Shown: in pieces, positions 9,001 to 18,464 of the stretch
Position numbering within the stretch: the stretch's first letter is position 1
Layout of the letters: each line of letters starts with the position of its first letter
DNA from: Lentisphaerota bacterium
GTDB lineage: Bacteria > Verrucomicrobiota > Lentisphaeria > Victivallales > Victivallaceae
DNA: 63,803 bases
Direction: 5' to 3'
NCBI GenBank assembly: GCA_015061815.1
Contig: SUVW01000017.1
Coordinates: 1 to 63,803, forward strand
Program-made: the position numbers and the translations under genes
Notes under the pieces: model-generated
Database searches by the model: none
What the model was told of the DNA's origin: nothing
What the model saw: only the letters and a program-made list of their open reading frames with translations

Positions 9001-10204
9001 TCCGGTACTGCCGCCGGCAGAGTTCCCGGGAACATCATCTCCGGAAGCTCTGGCGGTGGATGCGCTGCAGCGTTTTATCGTGCGCCGGGATAACTTGAGT
9101 ACGGTAATTGCCGGTTATCCCTGGTTTATGGATTGGGGACGGGATACCCTGATCGTTTTGCGCGGATTATCCGTGTTCCCGGAATTTCAAAAAAGTGCAG
9201 CGGATATCATCCTGAAATTTGCGGCCTTTGAAAAATCCGGAACCATTCCCAATATGATTTGCGGCGGCAATGATTCCAACCGGGACACCTCCGATGCACC
9301 GCTTTATCTGATTCTGGCAGTGCGTGATTATCTTACCGCGACCGGCGACCGTAATTTTCCGGAAACCGGATGCGGCGGACGTACTCTCAAAGAGGTTCTG
9401 CAGTCGATCATCCGCCATTACCGTACCGGAACACCAAATGGTATTTACATGGACGATGATTCCGGATTGATCTTCAGTCCATCTCACTTCAGCTGGATGG
9501 ACACCAATTATCCGGCAGGTACTCCGCGCGAGGGGTATCCCATTGAGATCCAGTCCCTGTGGTATGCCGCGCTGGTATTTCTCAAAGAGAATGAACTGGC
9601 ACAAAAAGTTCATAAAAGTATAGAAAAATTGTATTTTGCCGATGGGAAAATCACTGATTGTCTGCACTGTTCTGCCGGAACTCCGGCTCATCTGGCGACC
9701 CCGGATGACCATCTGCGCTGCAATATCCTCACTGCAATAACTTGCGGCGCAGTAACCGATCCGGAAAAACAGCGGCAGATCATCGATGCCGCCGGCAGAT
9801 TGCTGATCCCCGGCGCGATCCGGACTTTGGATGATACCGACGTGAAATATTCCCTGCCGGTATGGCGCAACGGAATTCTGCTCAATGATCCGGCTCATCC
9901 ATACCGGGGACATTACCGGGGCCCGGAAGATACATCACGAAAAGTCGCATACCACAACGGGACAGCCTGGTGCTGGCCGTTCCCGGCCTACTGTGAAGCG
10001 ATTGCCATGACCGGCAGCCGGAAGTCCCGCAAGCGGGCACTGGCATTGCTTTTGTCTGCGGTAAAGTGGATGGAACAGGGGGTTATCGGTGAACTTCCGG
10101 AAGTTCTGGATGGCGATGCTCCGCACCATCACGGCGGATGTCTGGCGCAGGCCTGGAGTGTTTCTGAATTTTACCGCGTTTTGAAGCTGCTGAAAAAGGA
10201 TTGA
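6047..10204 (+). CDS. Bifunctional GH13-GH133 glycogen debranching-type enzyme
   Basis: This 1385-residue cytoplasmic enzyme combines two glycosidase domains, as in eukaryotic glycogen debranching enzyme. An N-terminal beta domain is followed by a GH13 barrel with nucleophile Asp324 in DGFRCDAGYM, acid Glu353 in LLEGLGG and stabilising His411-Asp412 in ETHDNQ. A middle linker/beta region (about 560-1000) precedes a GH133 amylo-alpha-1,6-glucosidase (alpha/alpha)6 domain from about residue 1020, with MDWGRDTLIVLRGL, SWMDTNYPAGTPREG, VAYHNGTAWCWPFP and HHHGGCLAQAWSVSEF. Predicted action is 4-alpha-glucanotransfer plus release of the 1,6-branch glucose. It begins 5 bp after the esterase stop and is followed 5 bp later by the amidohydrolase. 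Most bacterial GH133 proteins lack this N-terminal barrel. Confidence 0.9.
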   Translation: MILQQNIIPGQAQFFTGENVTFQLSGVPENAVGKAVLRTNIGRANVKIAEQLEKSLAGRTPRGSDWHDLDMLCCGKGVYQLTLPLTEVGVFEAKCCFLPSDNTPAIWPQGGNFVLKVLTNANVDSNGIYCCFVRQFGQWMHLPHSPQQPDFSVLDAQGFTVVPPSGTFRNVIKHLDHIFGTLNCRILQLLPIHPVPVSYGRMGRYGSPFAATDYFAVDPALAEFDTAATPMEQFIELIDAVHARGGRIFMDMPVNHTGWASKLQNEHPDYFIRKSDGEFVSPGAWGIVWADLCQLDYGQKAVYELMAKVFLFWCRKGVDGFRCDAGYMVPPDAWEYILAKVRREYPETTFLLEGLGGPVQIQEKLLEKTGLDWGYSELFQNYTRDDISGYYPVMSASVKRGGTLVNFSETHDNQRLAAGGKIYAKLRFLVNALLSANGTFGFANGAEFFAEEKIDVHQCGALNFAAVDNLCALIGKLNSLLALHPAFSRDAEVKLIQHGPGNVIAALRTGKNIPELLILLNLDCENPADVYFPALTSDRGYDLLTGREIILRKIPENQQTVKLSPGEGLCVSFEEFTIPEKLPVRTRKREKLMADAMARKAALNFSTLPQAAKADGSILCADPEKFVENLSGTFPPPVTHWYWPQDCRREVMLPPGDLLLIHSSLPFFVQVDNHENTTWCRQESLRSANGEYFSLLTIPHHRRMVPEYCTVHITAIEKNMVKKSSGKVLLLPENDRRMIRLSGKWDEAADCAVFGSNINSSYAMFSAQWGKITSKYDAILAVNSAKGFPADRYVMFTGCRAWLVIDGYSRELTARSLETYSAHPGNRAKWEFAMPDSRGGRCRLTVEFRMAIDRDTVELKFRREIRPDGLYPEAKLILRPDLEDRVNHTVTRAYDGPEHSFPAAVKSGENGFDFQPSERRLNMQVSSGTFHYEPQWHYQADLPQERYYGMDDKTDLFSPGYFSIPLPPGEAVTLTASAESDLTASPVLPPAEFPGTSSPEALAVDALQRFIVRRDNLSTVIAGYPWFMDWGRDTLIVLRGLSVFPEFQKSAADIILKFAAFEKSGTIPNMICGGNDSNRDTSDAPLYLILAVRDYLTATGDRNFPETGCGGRTLKEVLQSIIRHYRTGTPNGIYMDDDSGLIFSPSHFSWMDTNYPAGTPREGYPIEIQSLWYAALVFLKENELAQKVHKSIEKLYFADGKITDCLHCSAGTPAHLATPDDHLRCNILTAITCGAVTDPEKQRQIIDAAGRLLIPGAIRTLDDTDVKYSLPVWRNGILLNDPAHPYRGHYRGPEDTSRKVAYHNGTAWCWPFPAYCEAIAMTGSRKSRKRALALLLSAVKWMEQGVIGELPEVLDGDAPHHHGGCLAQAWSVSEFYRVLKLLKKD

Positions 10205-10209
10205 TTTTC

Positions 10210-11715
10210 ATGCGGACGTTATTCAAAGGTTTTGCTTCTGACGGACGCAGTGAACCGGAAAGAAAAACCATATTGGTGGAAAATGACCGGATCATCGCAG
10301 TTGAAAAAGAGATTTACGGCAGCAGTGCCGCCGACCGGATATACTCATTCAAAGATGAGATCATCTCTCCGGGATTCATTGATGTTCACGGCCACAGTGA
10401 CATGTCAGCTCCGGCGGCCCCCGCAGCAGAAAGCCGGCATTTCCAGGGTGTGACCGGTGAAATATCCGGCAATTGCGGTTTATCTCCTTTCCCGGTCACC
10501 GGAATGAACCGGGAACATTTGCAAAACTTGTATGCTGATTACAGCATCAAAATAAACTGGGACGATCTGCCCGGATACCGGAATTTTCTGGATGGGAAAA
10601 AAATCCGGCTGCGTCTTCACCCGCTGTGCGGACACAATACTCTACGCGCAGCGGTGGCCGGTTATGAAAAGAAAGAACTTTCTGACAGCGAACTGAAAAA
10701 AATGCAGCTGATGTTGACAGAAGCATTGAAAAGCGGAGCTGCGGGAATGTCTGCCGGATTGCTTTATGCCCCGGGATGCTTTGCCGGTGACCGCGAAATA
10801 ACAGAACTGATGAAAACGATCGCCGCCTGCGATAAAGTTTTTGCAATCCACCTGCGCAGTGAAGGAGAAAAACTTCTGGAAAGTCTGTATGAAACTTTGA
10901 GCTGCGCCGGTAAAGCCGGGTTAAAAAAGGTGGAAATAAGCCATCTTAAAACCGCCGGAAAAAGCAATTGGCACAAATTGGATGCGGTAATGGAAATGAT
11001 TTCAGACTTCCGCAGCACCGGAATGGATGTCCGCTTTGACCGCTATCCCTATATCGAAAGTCAGACCATGTTGAGTGTGATCCTCCCCGCACCGTTTGAC
11101 ACCATGCCCGACCGGGAAATAACCCGCACCCTCCGGCTGAAACCGCAAGCAGTTTCCGATATCCGCCATGCTCTGCAAAAACGCGGCACAAGCGATTGGG
11201 AACGCTGGCGGATAACCGGGACAACTCATCCGCACTGGAAAAATTTCATCGGGCGGAAATACACCGAATTGCCGGGTGACCGGATCGAAGCCGTTGTGGA
11301 ACAATTGACCTTTGATGCCGTAAGTGCCACCATCGGAGCTGCCGGGATGTCCGCAGAGAATATGTCCCGCATCATCACCTCCCCGTTGTGTATGGCCGGC
11401 AGCGATGGTTTTGCCTTGGATCACGACAGTCCATCGGGCAACAGCCATCCCCGTTCTTTCGGTGCAGTGGCCAAATTTATCCGTTTGCGTCTGGACAGCG
11501 GGATATCCATCGGTAACACAGTAAAAGCAGTCACCTCTGCTCCGGCAGAATTTTTCTCTCTGCCGGAAACCGGATTTCTATCCCCCGGGAAAAAAGCTGA
11601 TATAACCATCTTTTCTCCAGATGAGATTGACAGTCATGCCGATTTTACCGATCCGCGCCGGGCGGCATCCGGCATCCGCTTGACGATGTTCGATGGTTCC
11701 ATCACTCACTTTTGA
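10210..11715 (+). CDS. N-acyl-D-amino-acid deacylase (D-aminoacylase)-family amidohydrolase
   Basis: A 501-residue metal-dependent hydrolase of the D-aminoacylase branch of the amidohydrolase superfamily. Signatures in order: SPGFIDVHGHSDM (H-x-H metal site), 'ISGNCGLSPFPV', 'KSGAAGMSAGLLYAPG', 'AIHLRSEG', 'VEISHLKTAGKSNW', 'AGSDGFALDHDSPSGNSHPRSFG' and the C-terminal 'LSPGKKADITIFSPDEI'. These fit family consensus throughout. The ATG at 10210 is chosen over the TTG at 10201, which overlaps the previous gene's stop; AAAAGGA is correctly placed for the ATG. It is the last gene of the plus-strand run. Its link with glucan debranching is unclear; N-acyl amino sugars or peptidoglycan-derived D-amino acids are possible substrates. 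Confidence 0.88.
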   Translation: MRTLFKGFASDGRSEPERKTILVENDRIIAVEKEIYGSSAADRIYSFKDEIISPGFIDVHGHSDMSAPAAPAAESRHFQGVTGEISGNCGLSPFPVTGMNREHLQNLYADYSIKINWDDLPGYRNFLDGKKIRLRLHPLCGHNTLRAAVAGYEKKELSDSELKKMQLMLTEALKSGAAGMSAGLLYAPGCFAGDREITELMKTIAACDKVFAIHLRSEGEKLLESLYETLSCAGKAGLKKVEISHLKTAGKSNWHKLDAVMEMISDFRSTGMDVRFDRYPYIESQTMLSVILPAPFDTMPDREITRTLRLKPQAVSDIRHALQKRGTSDWERWRITGTTHPHWKNFIGRKYTELPGDRIEAVVEQLTFDAVSATIGAAGMSAENMSRIITSPLCMAGSDGFALDHDSPSGNSHPRSFGAVAKFIRLRLDSGISIGNTVKAVTSAPAEFFSLPETGFLSPGKKADITIFSPDEIDSHADFTDPRRAASGIRLTMFDGSITHF

Positions 11716-11783
11716 ACAGAAAAACTGTTTTCAAAGTCGCCAATCGTTTTTTTAATCAACCGCATCTGCTTTCGGAGCCCTTT

Positions 11784-14700
11784 TCAATTGCTTTTGCCAT
11801 CAGCTTCTGAACCAAGAAATTTCACACTCTTCAAGAGCAATTTCACCGCCGCCGACGGACGGGAAAGTTTTTTCAGCTTTTCCAATTCAAGATTAACACT
11901 CACCCACTGCGCGGGGATAACAGCTCCGGCACTCTGCTGGGCGGCACGAATGGCACTTTCCTCATCTTTTTCAGCCAGAGCGATCAATGTTTTCACGACC
12001 ATCGCATTACGGCTGGGGGTGTTGAATTCCAGAGTCTCTTTCGCCGCAGAAATATTTCCGGCTTTCCATTGGGCAAAAGCCAGAAGCGGTAAATATCCCG
12101 GATGGTTTTCATCCACGATTTTCTTGTAGTACCATGCCGCCGAACGCCAATCTCCTCCGGCTCCGGCTTCGCGGGCGGCACTGCTCATAAAACGCACCAG
12201 TTCCCGCCGGTGATCGAGCATATCGCCAAGATTTTTTTCCAGTTCCGGTTCCGGCGGGGCTCCAAGAGAACGGGCCTTTTCGTAAAATATCACCGCTTCG
12301 CGCCGACGGTCGGAAATGGATGAAGTCAGCAATTTGGACAATTGCAGTTGGATATCAGCTGATTCCGGAGCCAGTCTGGCGGCAGAGAGCAGCTTCTCTT
12401 CCGCCCGGGCCGGTGCGCCGCATCCGGCATCGATCAATGCGGCACAGGTAAGCAGCGCGGCATTTTCCGGATATTTTTCCAGCAACGGATCGATGATCGT
12501 TTTGGCATTGCCGAAACGGGCTATGGCAATGTAACAGCGCGCGGTATCGATTGCCAGCTGCAGATTTCCCGGGATGGCGGCAGTGGCAAATCCGAGATGA
12601 TCAGCGGCCTCTTCAAAGCTGCCCCGGCGATAAAGGATCATCCCCAAACGGTAATGAGCAAGAGTAAATTCCCGATTGGCGGCAATCGCCTGACGGTAAT
12701 TCCAGATGGCCAATTCGGTCTTCTGTTCTTTTTCGGCTACGAAACCGGCTCCGGCAAGTTCTTCCGGCGATCGGCTGCTCTCACGTGGACGTTTGACGTT
12801 TTTTTCAGCCGATTGATTGCGGTTGGCAGCTTCAGCGATCAATTTATCACGTTCGGCGGCCAATTCAGCATTAAGTTTATTCAAAGCCGAAATCTCATCT
12901 TCCAGCCGGGTGACCCGGGCAGAATCAACTTGATCCAACAGGGCTTCTGCAGATTTTTTACGCAAATCCGCCAATTCTGAATTCAATTTGCGCAACTGGG
13001 TCAATTCACTGTCTTTCAATGAAATCTGCTGATACAACTTTTTTTCATTTTCCTGCACTCTTGCGATATTGCTTTTATTGCGTGCCAACTCATCCTGCAA
13101 GAGATGGATGCGATCATTCAACTCTCCGACTTTACCGGCGGCAAGCCGCAATTTTTCCGCTTCGCTGCGGCAGGCGGCATGCAGATCTTTTTTCCCCTCG
13201 TTCCTGATCCGGGACAATTGCTCATTAGCCTGCTTCAATTCTGCATTCTGACTGTTCAGCATGGCTTCAAGTTCCTGATTGATCCGCTGTAATTTCTGCA
13301 GTTTTTCATTTTCCTGCCGCAGGGTATCATTTGCAGCGGTCAGTTGTTTTTTATCATTAACCGCACTCTCTTTTTCCGATTGGCTTTGCCGTAATTCAGC
13401 AGAAATTTCACTGACACGGATTTTCAAAGCGGCCAATTCCACCTCCCGTTCCCGGAGAACTGCCAACTCTTTTTCCACCTGCTGCAAACGCTCTGCCTCT
13501 TTTGCCCGGGCCTCCAATTCCACCAATTTGCGCCGGGCGGCATCGAACTCCTCTGCCCGCTTGCGCAGCTTGTCCAATTCATCCTGGTCGCGGGTGTAAG
13601 CGGATTTCAATTCGGCATTCAACTGCTGTTCTCTGGCCAATGCCTGCTTCAAATTATCATTTTCAAGCAGGCGCAATTTGGCTCTTTCCAACTCTGCCTG
13701 ACGTGGTTTGGCAGCCTCGGCCAGTGACCGGTTTTCCCGGTTTTCTGCCGCCAGAGCGTTGAAATTGCGCTGTAAAATAATATACTGATTTTTGATATGC
13801 TGCAAAGAATTCAACTCCCGCTGCAGCTGTTTTTCCTTTTCCAAAGCCTCAACCACCTCGGCCCGGGCTTTAAGATTCTCATCATTTACAGCTTTCAATT
13901 TCCGTTCACTTTCAGCCAGAGCATTTTTCCCGGCATCCAGCTGGGAACGCAAAGCTGCCAATCCGGTCTGGGCATTCATCAGATCGTTTTCAAGTTTTTT
14001 CATAGAATCTCTGGCGGCAGCGGCCGCCCGGAAATCGGCACTGTCGCGGGTGGCAAGACGTTTTTCCAACTCTCCGGCCCGGGCATACAACTGTTTGACA
14101 TCCTCTTCAAGCGAATGATTTCTTTCACGCAGTCCGGATAATTCTGCCGCACTGATCGAAGCGTTGTTTTTTTCCCGGGTCAAATTCAACTGCAAATTGC
14201 GATTTTCAGTTTCCAGAGCGAGATTTTTATTCTGCGCTGCCATCAATTCACCACTGACCGCGTCACTTTGTCCCTGCAGAACCGCACACTTATCCGACAG
14301 CTCCCGCTTTTCCTGATGCAGTTGGTGGATATTTTTTTCCAATCCGCTGATTTTCTCCTGTAATCCGGCGACATTTTTCTTTTCGCGGTCAAGCATTTGC
14401 TGTTGACCGGACTGCAGTTCATTCAATCTGTTGATCTCATTTTTTCCGGTTTTCAATTCGCTTTGCAAACGCTTCAACTCCTGCGCCAATTCATCCTCCC
14501 GTTTTTTACCGGCGATCAACTCTTCCTGTGCAGCTCCGTTTTTCCGGGTCAATTCCAACAATTTATCCGCAAATTCTTTATCTTTGGCACTGACTGCCAA
14601 CACCGTTTTTTCGTTCAATTTATTCTGCAGATCCCGCTTTTCCCGCTGCAGTTTCTCCAAAAGTTCATCTTTAGCTGCGCCACTGTTTTTCAATTCATCC

Positions 14701-15797
14701 ACACTCCGGCGGAAAGCTGTCAACTGACTTTGCAAATCAGCATTGGCTCTCTGCAACATCCGGTTATCTTCTCTGGAACCGGTCAATTTTTCCAGCAAAT
14801 CCTGCTCTTTTTTCCGGATATCAGCCAATTCTCCGGAATAACGGGCGACCTCTTCAAGCAGAGATTTCTGCTTCCGGGCCAGAATATCATATTGAGCCTT
14901 ATCCTCTGAAGCACTCTGAAGTTTTTCGGCAGCGGCACTCAATTCGCCATTTATCCGGCGCAACTCTTCATTTCGCTTTAGCAAAATATCTTCCAATGCT
15001 TTTTTTGCCAGAAAATTCAGCCGTGCATTATCTTTTTCAACTTTCAACTGCTTTGAAACGCTGTCCAATTCTTTTTCCAGCCGCCGGGTATTCATCCTTT
15101 CGGTAACCATTCGCTGTTCCAGTGCGGCCAAACGCTCTTCCGGCTGTTTAGAAGCACTTTGCAGGGCCTGAAAACGCTTTTCCAACAATGCGTATTTGTC
15201 TGCGGCAATTTTACGGTCGCGCAGCAGAGAAGATACCTCATTTTCAAAATTGCGCTGTTTTTGAAGTTCTTTATCCATTTTCTGATTATTCAGGCGAAGT
15301 TCTATAACCTCCCGCCGCAATTTAGCTAATTCACTGACACTGACATTCACTGTCGGTCCGGAGTCATCAAATATTGCGCCGGTTTTCTGCGGAACACTGC
15401 TTCTGCCGGCGGTATTTGCCGCCGGACGGGATGGTGATGGAGCAACCGGACGTGGCGACGGGGCAGATGGAGGAGCGACAACTTCCGGAACTGAAGCGGA
15501 ATTTTCAGCCAGCAGCCGTTTTAATTCAGCAATTTGCCGGTCACAATCCCGCAAACGGTCAGCAATGACCCGCTGATTCCAATCCGGCCGGGCGGAACGG
15601 ACCGACAAATAATTTTTTCTGGCTTTTTCAAAACTGTTCAGAGCCCCGGTATAATTTCCCTGTTCCCTCCGGGTCTCGCCCTGTTCAAAATTGGTGTAAC
15701 CGGATCGCCATGAATCCCAGGGTGACGGGGCGGCAGACACCGGAAATATCCATGTCAGCAGAAAAAATACCACTGCCACTTTTTTCTCATTTTTCAT
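11784..15797 (-). CDS. Giant secreted coiled-coil protein with C-terminal TPR repeats
   Basis: A 1337-residue protein with a signal peptide (KK-VAVVFFLLTWIFPVSA-APS). Residues of about 25-80 look like a first TPR-type helical pair (GETRREQGNYTGALNSFEKARK). A Pro/Ala/Ser linker follows. Then about 850 residues of uninterrupted heptad-rich coiled coil come (repeated L-x-x-L/E/K/Q patterns from about 155 to 1000). The final 300 residues are TPR repeats (AIWNYRQAIAANREFTLAHYRLGMILYRRG and following). No enzymatic domain is seen. It is probably periplasmic and elongated, perhaps a scaffold or spacer. It overlaps hflX by 4 bp (ATGA), so it is translationally coupled to it. Function is unknown. Confidence 0.85.
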   Translation of the reverse strand: MKNEKKVAVVFFLLTWIFPVSAAPSPWDSWRSGYTNFEQGETRREQGNYTGALNSFEKARKNYLSVRSARPDWNQRVIADRLRDCDRQIAELKRLLAENSASVPEVVAPPSAPSPRPVAPSPSRPAANTAGRSSVPQKTGAIFDDSGPTVNVSVSELAKLRREVIELRLNNQKMDKELQKQRNFENEVSSLLRDRKIAADKYALLEKRFQALQSASKQPEERLAALEQRMVTERMNTRRLEKELDSVSKQLKVEKDNARLNFLAKKALEDILLKRNEELRRINGELSAAAEKLQSASEDKAQYDILARKQKSLLEEVARYSGELADIRKKEQDLLEKLTGSREDNRMLQRANADLQSQLTAFRRSVDELKNSGAAKDELLEKLQREKRDLQNKLNEKTVLAVSAKDKEFADKLLELTRKNGAAQEELIAGKKREDELAQELKRLQSELKTGKNEINRLNELQSGQQQMLDREKKNVAGLQEKISGLEKNIHQLHQEKRELSDKCAVLQGQSDAVSGELMAAQNKNLALETENRNLQLNLTREKNNASISAAELSGLRERNHSLEEDVKQLYARAGELEKRLATRDSADFRAAAAARDSMKKLENDLMNAQTGLAALRSQLDAGKNALAESERKLKAVNDENLKARAEVVEALEKEKQLQRELNSLQHIKNQYIILQRNFNALAAENRENRSLAEAAKPRQAELERAKLRLLENDNLKQALAREQQLNAELKSAYTRDQDELDKLRKRAEEFDAARRKLVELEARAKEAERLQQVEKELAVLREREVELAALKIRVSEISAELRQSQSEKESAVNDKKQLTAANDTLRQENEKLQKLQRINQELEAMLNSQNAELKQANEQLSRIRNEGKKDLHAACRSEAEKLRLAAGKVGELNDRIHLLQDELARNKSNIARVQENEKKLYQQISLKDSELTQLRKLNSELADLRKKSAEALLDQVDSARVTRLEDEISALNKLNAELAAERDKLIAEAANRNQSAEKNVKRPRESSRSPEELAGAGFVAEKEQKTELAIWNYRQAIAANREFTLAHYRLGMILYRRGSFEEAADHLGFATAAIPGNLQLAIDTARCYIAIARFGNAKTIIDPLLEKYPENAALLTCAALIDAGCGAPARAEEKLLSAARLAPESADIQLQLSKLLTSSISDRRREAVIFYEKARSLGAPPEPELEKNLGDMLDHRRELVRFMSSAAREAGAGGDWRSAAWYYKKIVDENHPGYLPLLAFAQWKAGNISAAKETLEFNTPSRNAMVVKTLIALAEKDEESAIRAAQQSAGAVIPAQWVSVNLELEKLKKLSRPSAAVKLLLKSVKFLGSEADGKSN

Positions 15798-17086
15798 CGC
15801 AAAAACTCCTTAAAACGGTGTTGATATTTTTCCTCAATGGCAAAGCGTAATTCAACCGTACCATCCGGAGCAATATTCTCCTCGTAAATTTCCCCTGAAC
15901 CATGCGCCAGCGTGATCAAATCATAACGGGACGGCGGAATTTCAGCCAACAACAGCCGGCGGGAACGGGAAGCAAAATCCGCCAGCACCCGACGCAATTC
16001 ATCCAGATTTTCACCGCTTGCCGCCGAAACATAAACCGCCCCGGGAAACAACCCGCGCAAACGGGCCATCGTCACCTGCCCGTATACCCGGTCGAAACGG
16101 TCGATCTTATTGAATACGACAACCATCTTTTTCTCATCCGCCCCCAGTTCCTTCAATACGCCGACAGTAGTTTCCCACTGATTGTCAATATCTTCTGCGG
16201 ATATATCCAAAACCACCAACAGAATGTCAGCCAAAACAGCCTCTTCCAAAGTGGATTTAAATGCTTCCACCAGCTGATGCGGCAGTTTGCGGATAAATCC
16301 TACAGTATCATTGAGAACCATTTCCACATTCCCCGGCAGGACGATCCTTCTTGCCGTAGGGTCAAGAGTGGCAAAAAGTTGATCTTTAACCAACACGTCA
16401 GAATCACATAACGCATTAAGCAAAGAAGATTTACCGACATTGGTATAACCGACCAGAGCCCCTTGAACCACCGGCCTGCGGATGCGGGATTTGCGTTGTG
16501 AAGAACGTTGTTTGCGAACCAGAGCCAGTTCTTCTTTCAACAGCTGTATCCGCCGTTTGATCAACCGGCGGTCAGTTTCCAACTGTGCTTCCCCCTGCCC
16601 CCGGTTGGTCGCTCCACCGCCGCGCTGCCGGGAAAGATGGCTCCACGCTTTATGCAGACGCGGCAAAGAGTACTCCAGTTTGGCAAGTTCCACCTGCAAA
16701 ACCGCTTCTTTAGTTTGGGCGCGGGATGCAAAAATTTCCAGAATAATCTCCTCGCGCCCCACGACCGGACAAGAGGTCAACCTTTCCCAATTCCGCTGTT
16801 GAGAAGGTGTTAAATCAGAGTCAAAAACCAATATATCCGCTTCACACTCCTGAACCAGCTGCGCTACTTCTTCAGCTTTGCCGCTGCCGCAATGAAACCG
16901 CACTTGCGGAGTGCGGATCTTTACGATTTCCGGCTCCAGTGGTGTGATCTCCAGATTACGCACCAGATCTGCCAACTCATCCAGTTGAGATTCTACGACC
17001 GGACGTTCCTGATCCGATTGCATGAATCCAATCAGAAATGCCCGTTGTTCTTTGATGGCATTCGCCTCTTTTTCAAGCTCGATCAA
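15794..17086 (-). CDS. hflX: Ribosome-associated GTPase HflX
   Basis: A 430-residue HflX GTPase, which rescues stalled or heat-damaged ribosomes by splitting subunits. The HflX N-terminal domain (about 1-140) contains the expected 'GSGKAEEV' and 'FDSDLTPSQQRNWE' motifs. A Gly-rich helical linker with 'RQRGGGATNRGQGE' and a helical hairpin follow. The G domain has G1 GYTNVGKS (213-220), G3 DTVGF (260-264) and G4 NKID (326-329). The start is TTG at 17086, supported by GGAG eight bases upstream; no ATG fits as well. It is the fourth gene of the kdsB operon, 16 bp after the malic enzyme and overlapping the coiled-coil gene. Confidence 0.95.
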   Translation of the reverse strand: MIELEKEANAIKEQRAFLIGFMQSDQERPVVESQLDELADLVRNLEITPLEPEIVKIRTPQVRFHCGSGKAEEVAQLVQECEADILVFDSDLTPSQQRNWERLTSCPVVGREEIILEIFASRAQTKEAVLQVELAKLEYSLPRLHKAWSHLSRQRGGGATNRGQGEAQLETDRRLIKRRIQLLKEELALVRKQRSSQRKSRIRRPVVQGALVGYTNVGKSSLLNALCDSDVLVKDQLFATLDPTARRIVLPGNVEMVLNDTVGFIRKLPHQLVEAFKSTLEEAVLADILLVVLDISAEDIDNQWETTVGVLKELGADEKKMVVVFNKIDRFDRVYGQVTMARLRGLFPGAVYVSAASGENLDELRRVLADFASRSRRLLLAEIPPSRYDLITLAHGSGEIYEENIAPDGTVELRFAIEEKYQHRFKEFLR

Positions 17087-17102
17087 TCTGTTTTCTCCGG
17101 CT

Positions 17103-18437
17103 TCACCGCTTTTTCAGACGCGCAGCGACCTCCGCTTCATACGCATCGAAGTCATCTATCTGCAACTGCGCAACCCCGCTTTTCACTGCGGCCTGGGCAA
17201 CTTTGCGGGCCACATGCGGAACCACCCGGGGATCGAACGGTTTGGGGATGACCATATCCAGACGGATTCCCGGAGGTCCATCAAAAAGTCCCTTCGCGGC
17301 ATCAGCCGGGTAAGCCTTTTTCAGCTCCTCTTTTACATCTTCAGGAATTTCCATTGCAGCAAGTTCAGCCAAAGCTTCACTGGCGGCAAGTTTCATCTCT
17401 TCATTTATATCCCGCGCCCGGACATCCAAAGCTCCCCGGAACACCCCGGGAAAACCCAATGCATTGTTTATCTGGTTGGGGAAATCACTGCGTCCGGTAC
17501 CGGCTAATGCGGCTCCGGCGGCCAGTGCCACATCCGGGAAAATTTCCGGAGTGGGATTGGCCATTGCAAAAACTATCGCATCGCGGTTCATGGTTTTGAC
17601 CATTTCAGCGGTCACGCAGTTGGGAGCAGAAAATCCAAGAAAAATATCTGCTCCTTTCATCGCCTCTGCCAATGTCCGCAACGGAGTATCGCGGGCAAAC
17701 ATCTTCTGTTCTTCACTCAAATCCTCTCTGCCGGTATGCAAAACACCGTTGATATCACAGAGGATCATATTCTCCAATTTAGCTCCGGCAGTCAGATAGA
17801 AACGGCTGCAGGCCAATCCGGCGGCTCCGGCTCCGTTGACAACAAAGCGGCAATTTTCAATTTTTTTGCCCACGACCTTCAAACCATTGATGATTGCCGC
17901 CAGAGAGATGATCGCCGTACCATGCTGGTCATCGTGAAAGACGGGAATATTCATCCGTTTTTTCAGTTCTCTTTCAACTTCAAAACAAGCCGGAGAAGCA
18001 ATATCTTCCAGATTTATCCCGCCGAATGTCGGCTCCAGATGTTCGACTGCTTCGATCATTCTGGCCGCATCAGTACGGTTTTTATCATCGAAAACTTTAC
18101 CCAGACAAAGCGGAACGGCATCAATATCCGCAAAATGTTTGAAAAGTACCGCTTTACCTTCCATCACCGGCAATCCGGCTTCCGGACCGATATTTCCCAA
18201 TCCCAGTACCGCTGTGCCATCGCTGACCACCGCAACCAAATTGCCTCTGGCGGTGTAACGCCACACATTATCAATATTCTCTTTGATCTCCAGACACGGC
18301 TGGGCAACTCCCGGAGTGTAAGCAAGACTCAAGTCTTCGGCAGTTTCACACGGTTTGGTGGAAACTACCGCTATTTTTCCCGGACAACTGCCGGAATGAT
18401 ATTCCAATGCTTTGCTTTTCACTTCATCTGCGCTCAT
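17103..18437 (-). CDS. NAD(P)-dependent malic enzyme (oxaloacetate-decarboxylating), short form
   Basis: A 444-residue malic enzyme converting malate to pyruvate and CO2. The segments [38 protein letters not shown], '[17 protein letters not shown]', '[10 protein letters not shown]' (metal-binding Asp pair) and Rossmann motif [12 protein letters not shown] are all present. It lacks the C-terminal phosphotransacetylase-like domain of MaeB, so it is the short bacterial form. It supplies pyruvate and reducing power, fitting an anaerobe with Rnf. It lies 27 bp after the histidine phosphatase gene in the kdsB operon. Confidence 0.94.
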   Translation of the reverse strand: MSADEVKSKALEYHSGSCPGKIAVVSTKPCETAEDLSLAYTPGVAQPCLEIKENIDNVWRYTARGNLVAVVSDGTAVLGLGNIGPEAGLPVMEGKAVLFKHFADIDAVPLCLGKVFDDKNRTDAARMIEAVEHLEPTFGGINLEDIASPACFEVERELKKRMNIPVFHDDQHGTAIISLAAIINGLKVVGKKIENCRFVVNGAGAAGLACSRFYLTAGAKLENMILCDINGVLHTGREDLSEEQKMFARDTPLRTLAEAMKGADIFLGFSAPNCVTAEMVKTMNRDAIVFAMANPTPEIFPDVALAAGAALAGTGRSDFPNQINNALGFPGVFRGALDVRARDINEEMKLAASEALAELAAMEIPEDVKEELKKAYPADAAKGLFDGPPGIRLDMVIPKPFDPRVVPHVARKVAQAAVKSGVAQLQIDDFDAYEAEVAARLKKR

Positions 18438-18464
18438 TTCTGTTTCATCTCCTGTAAACTAACT

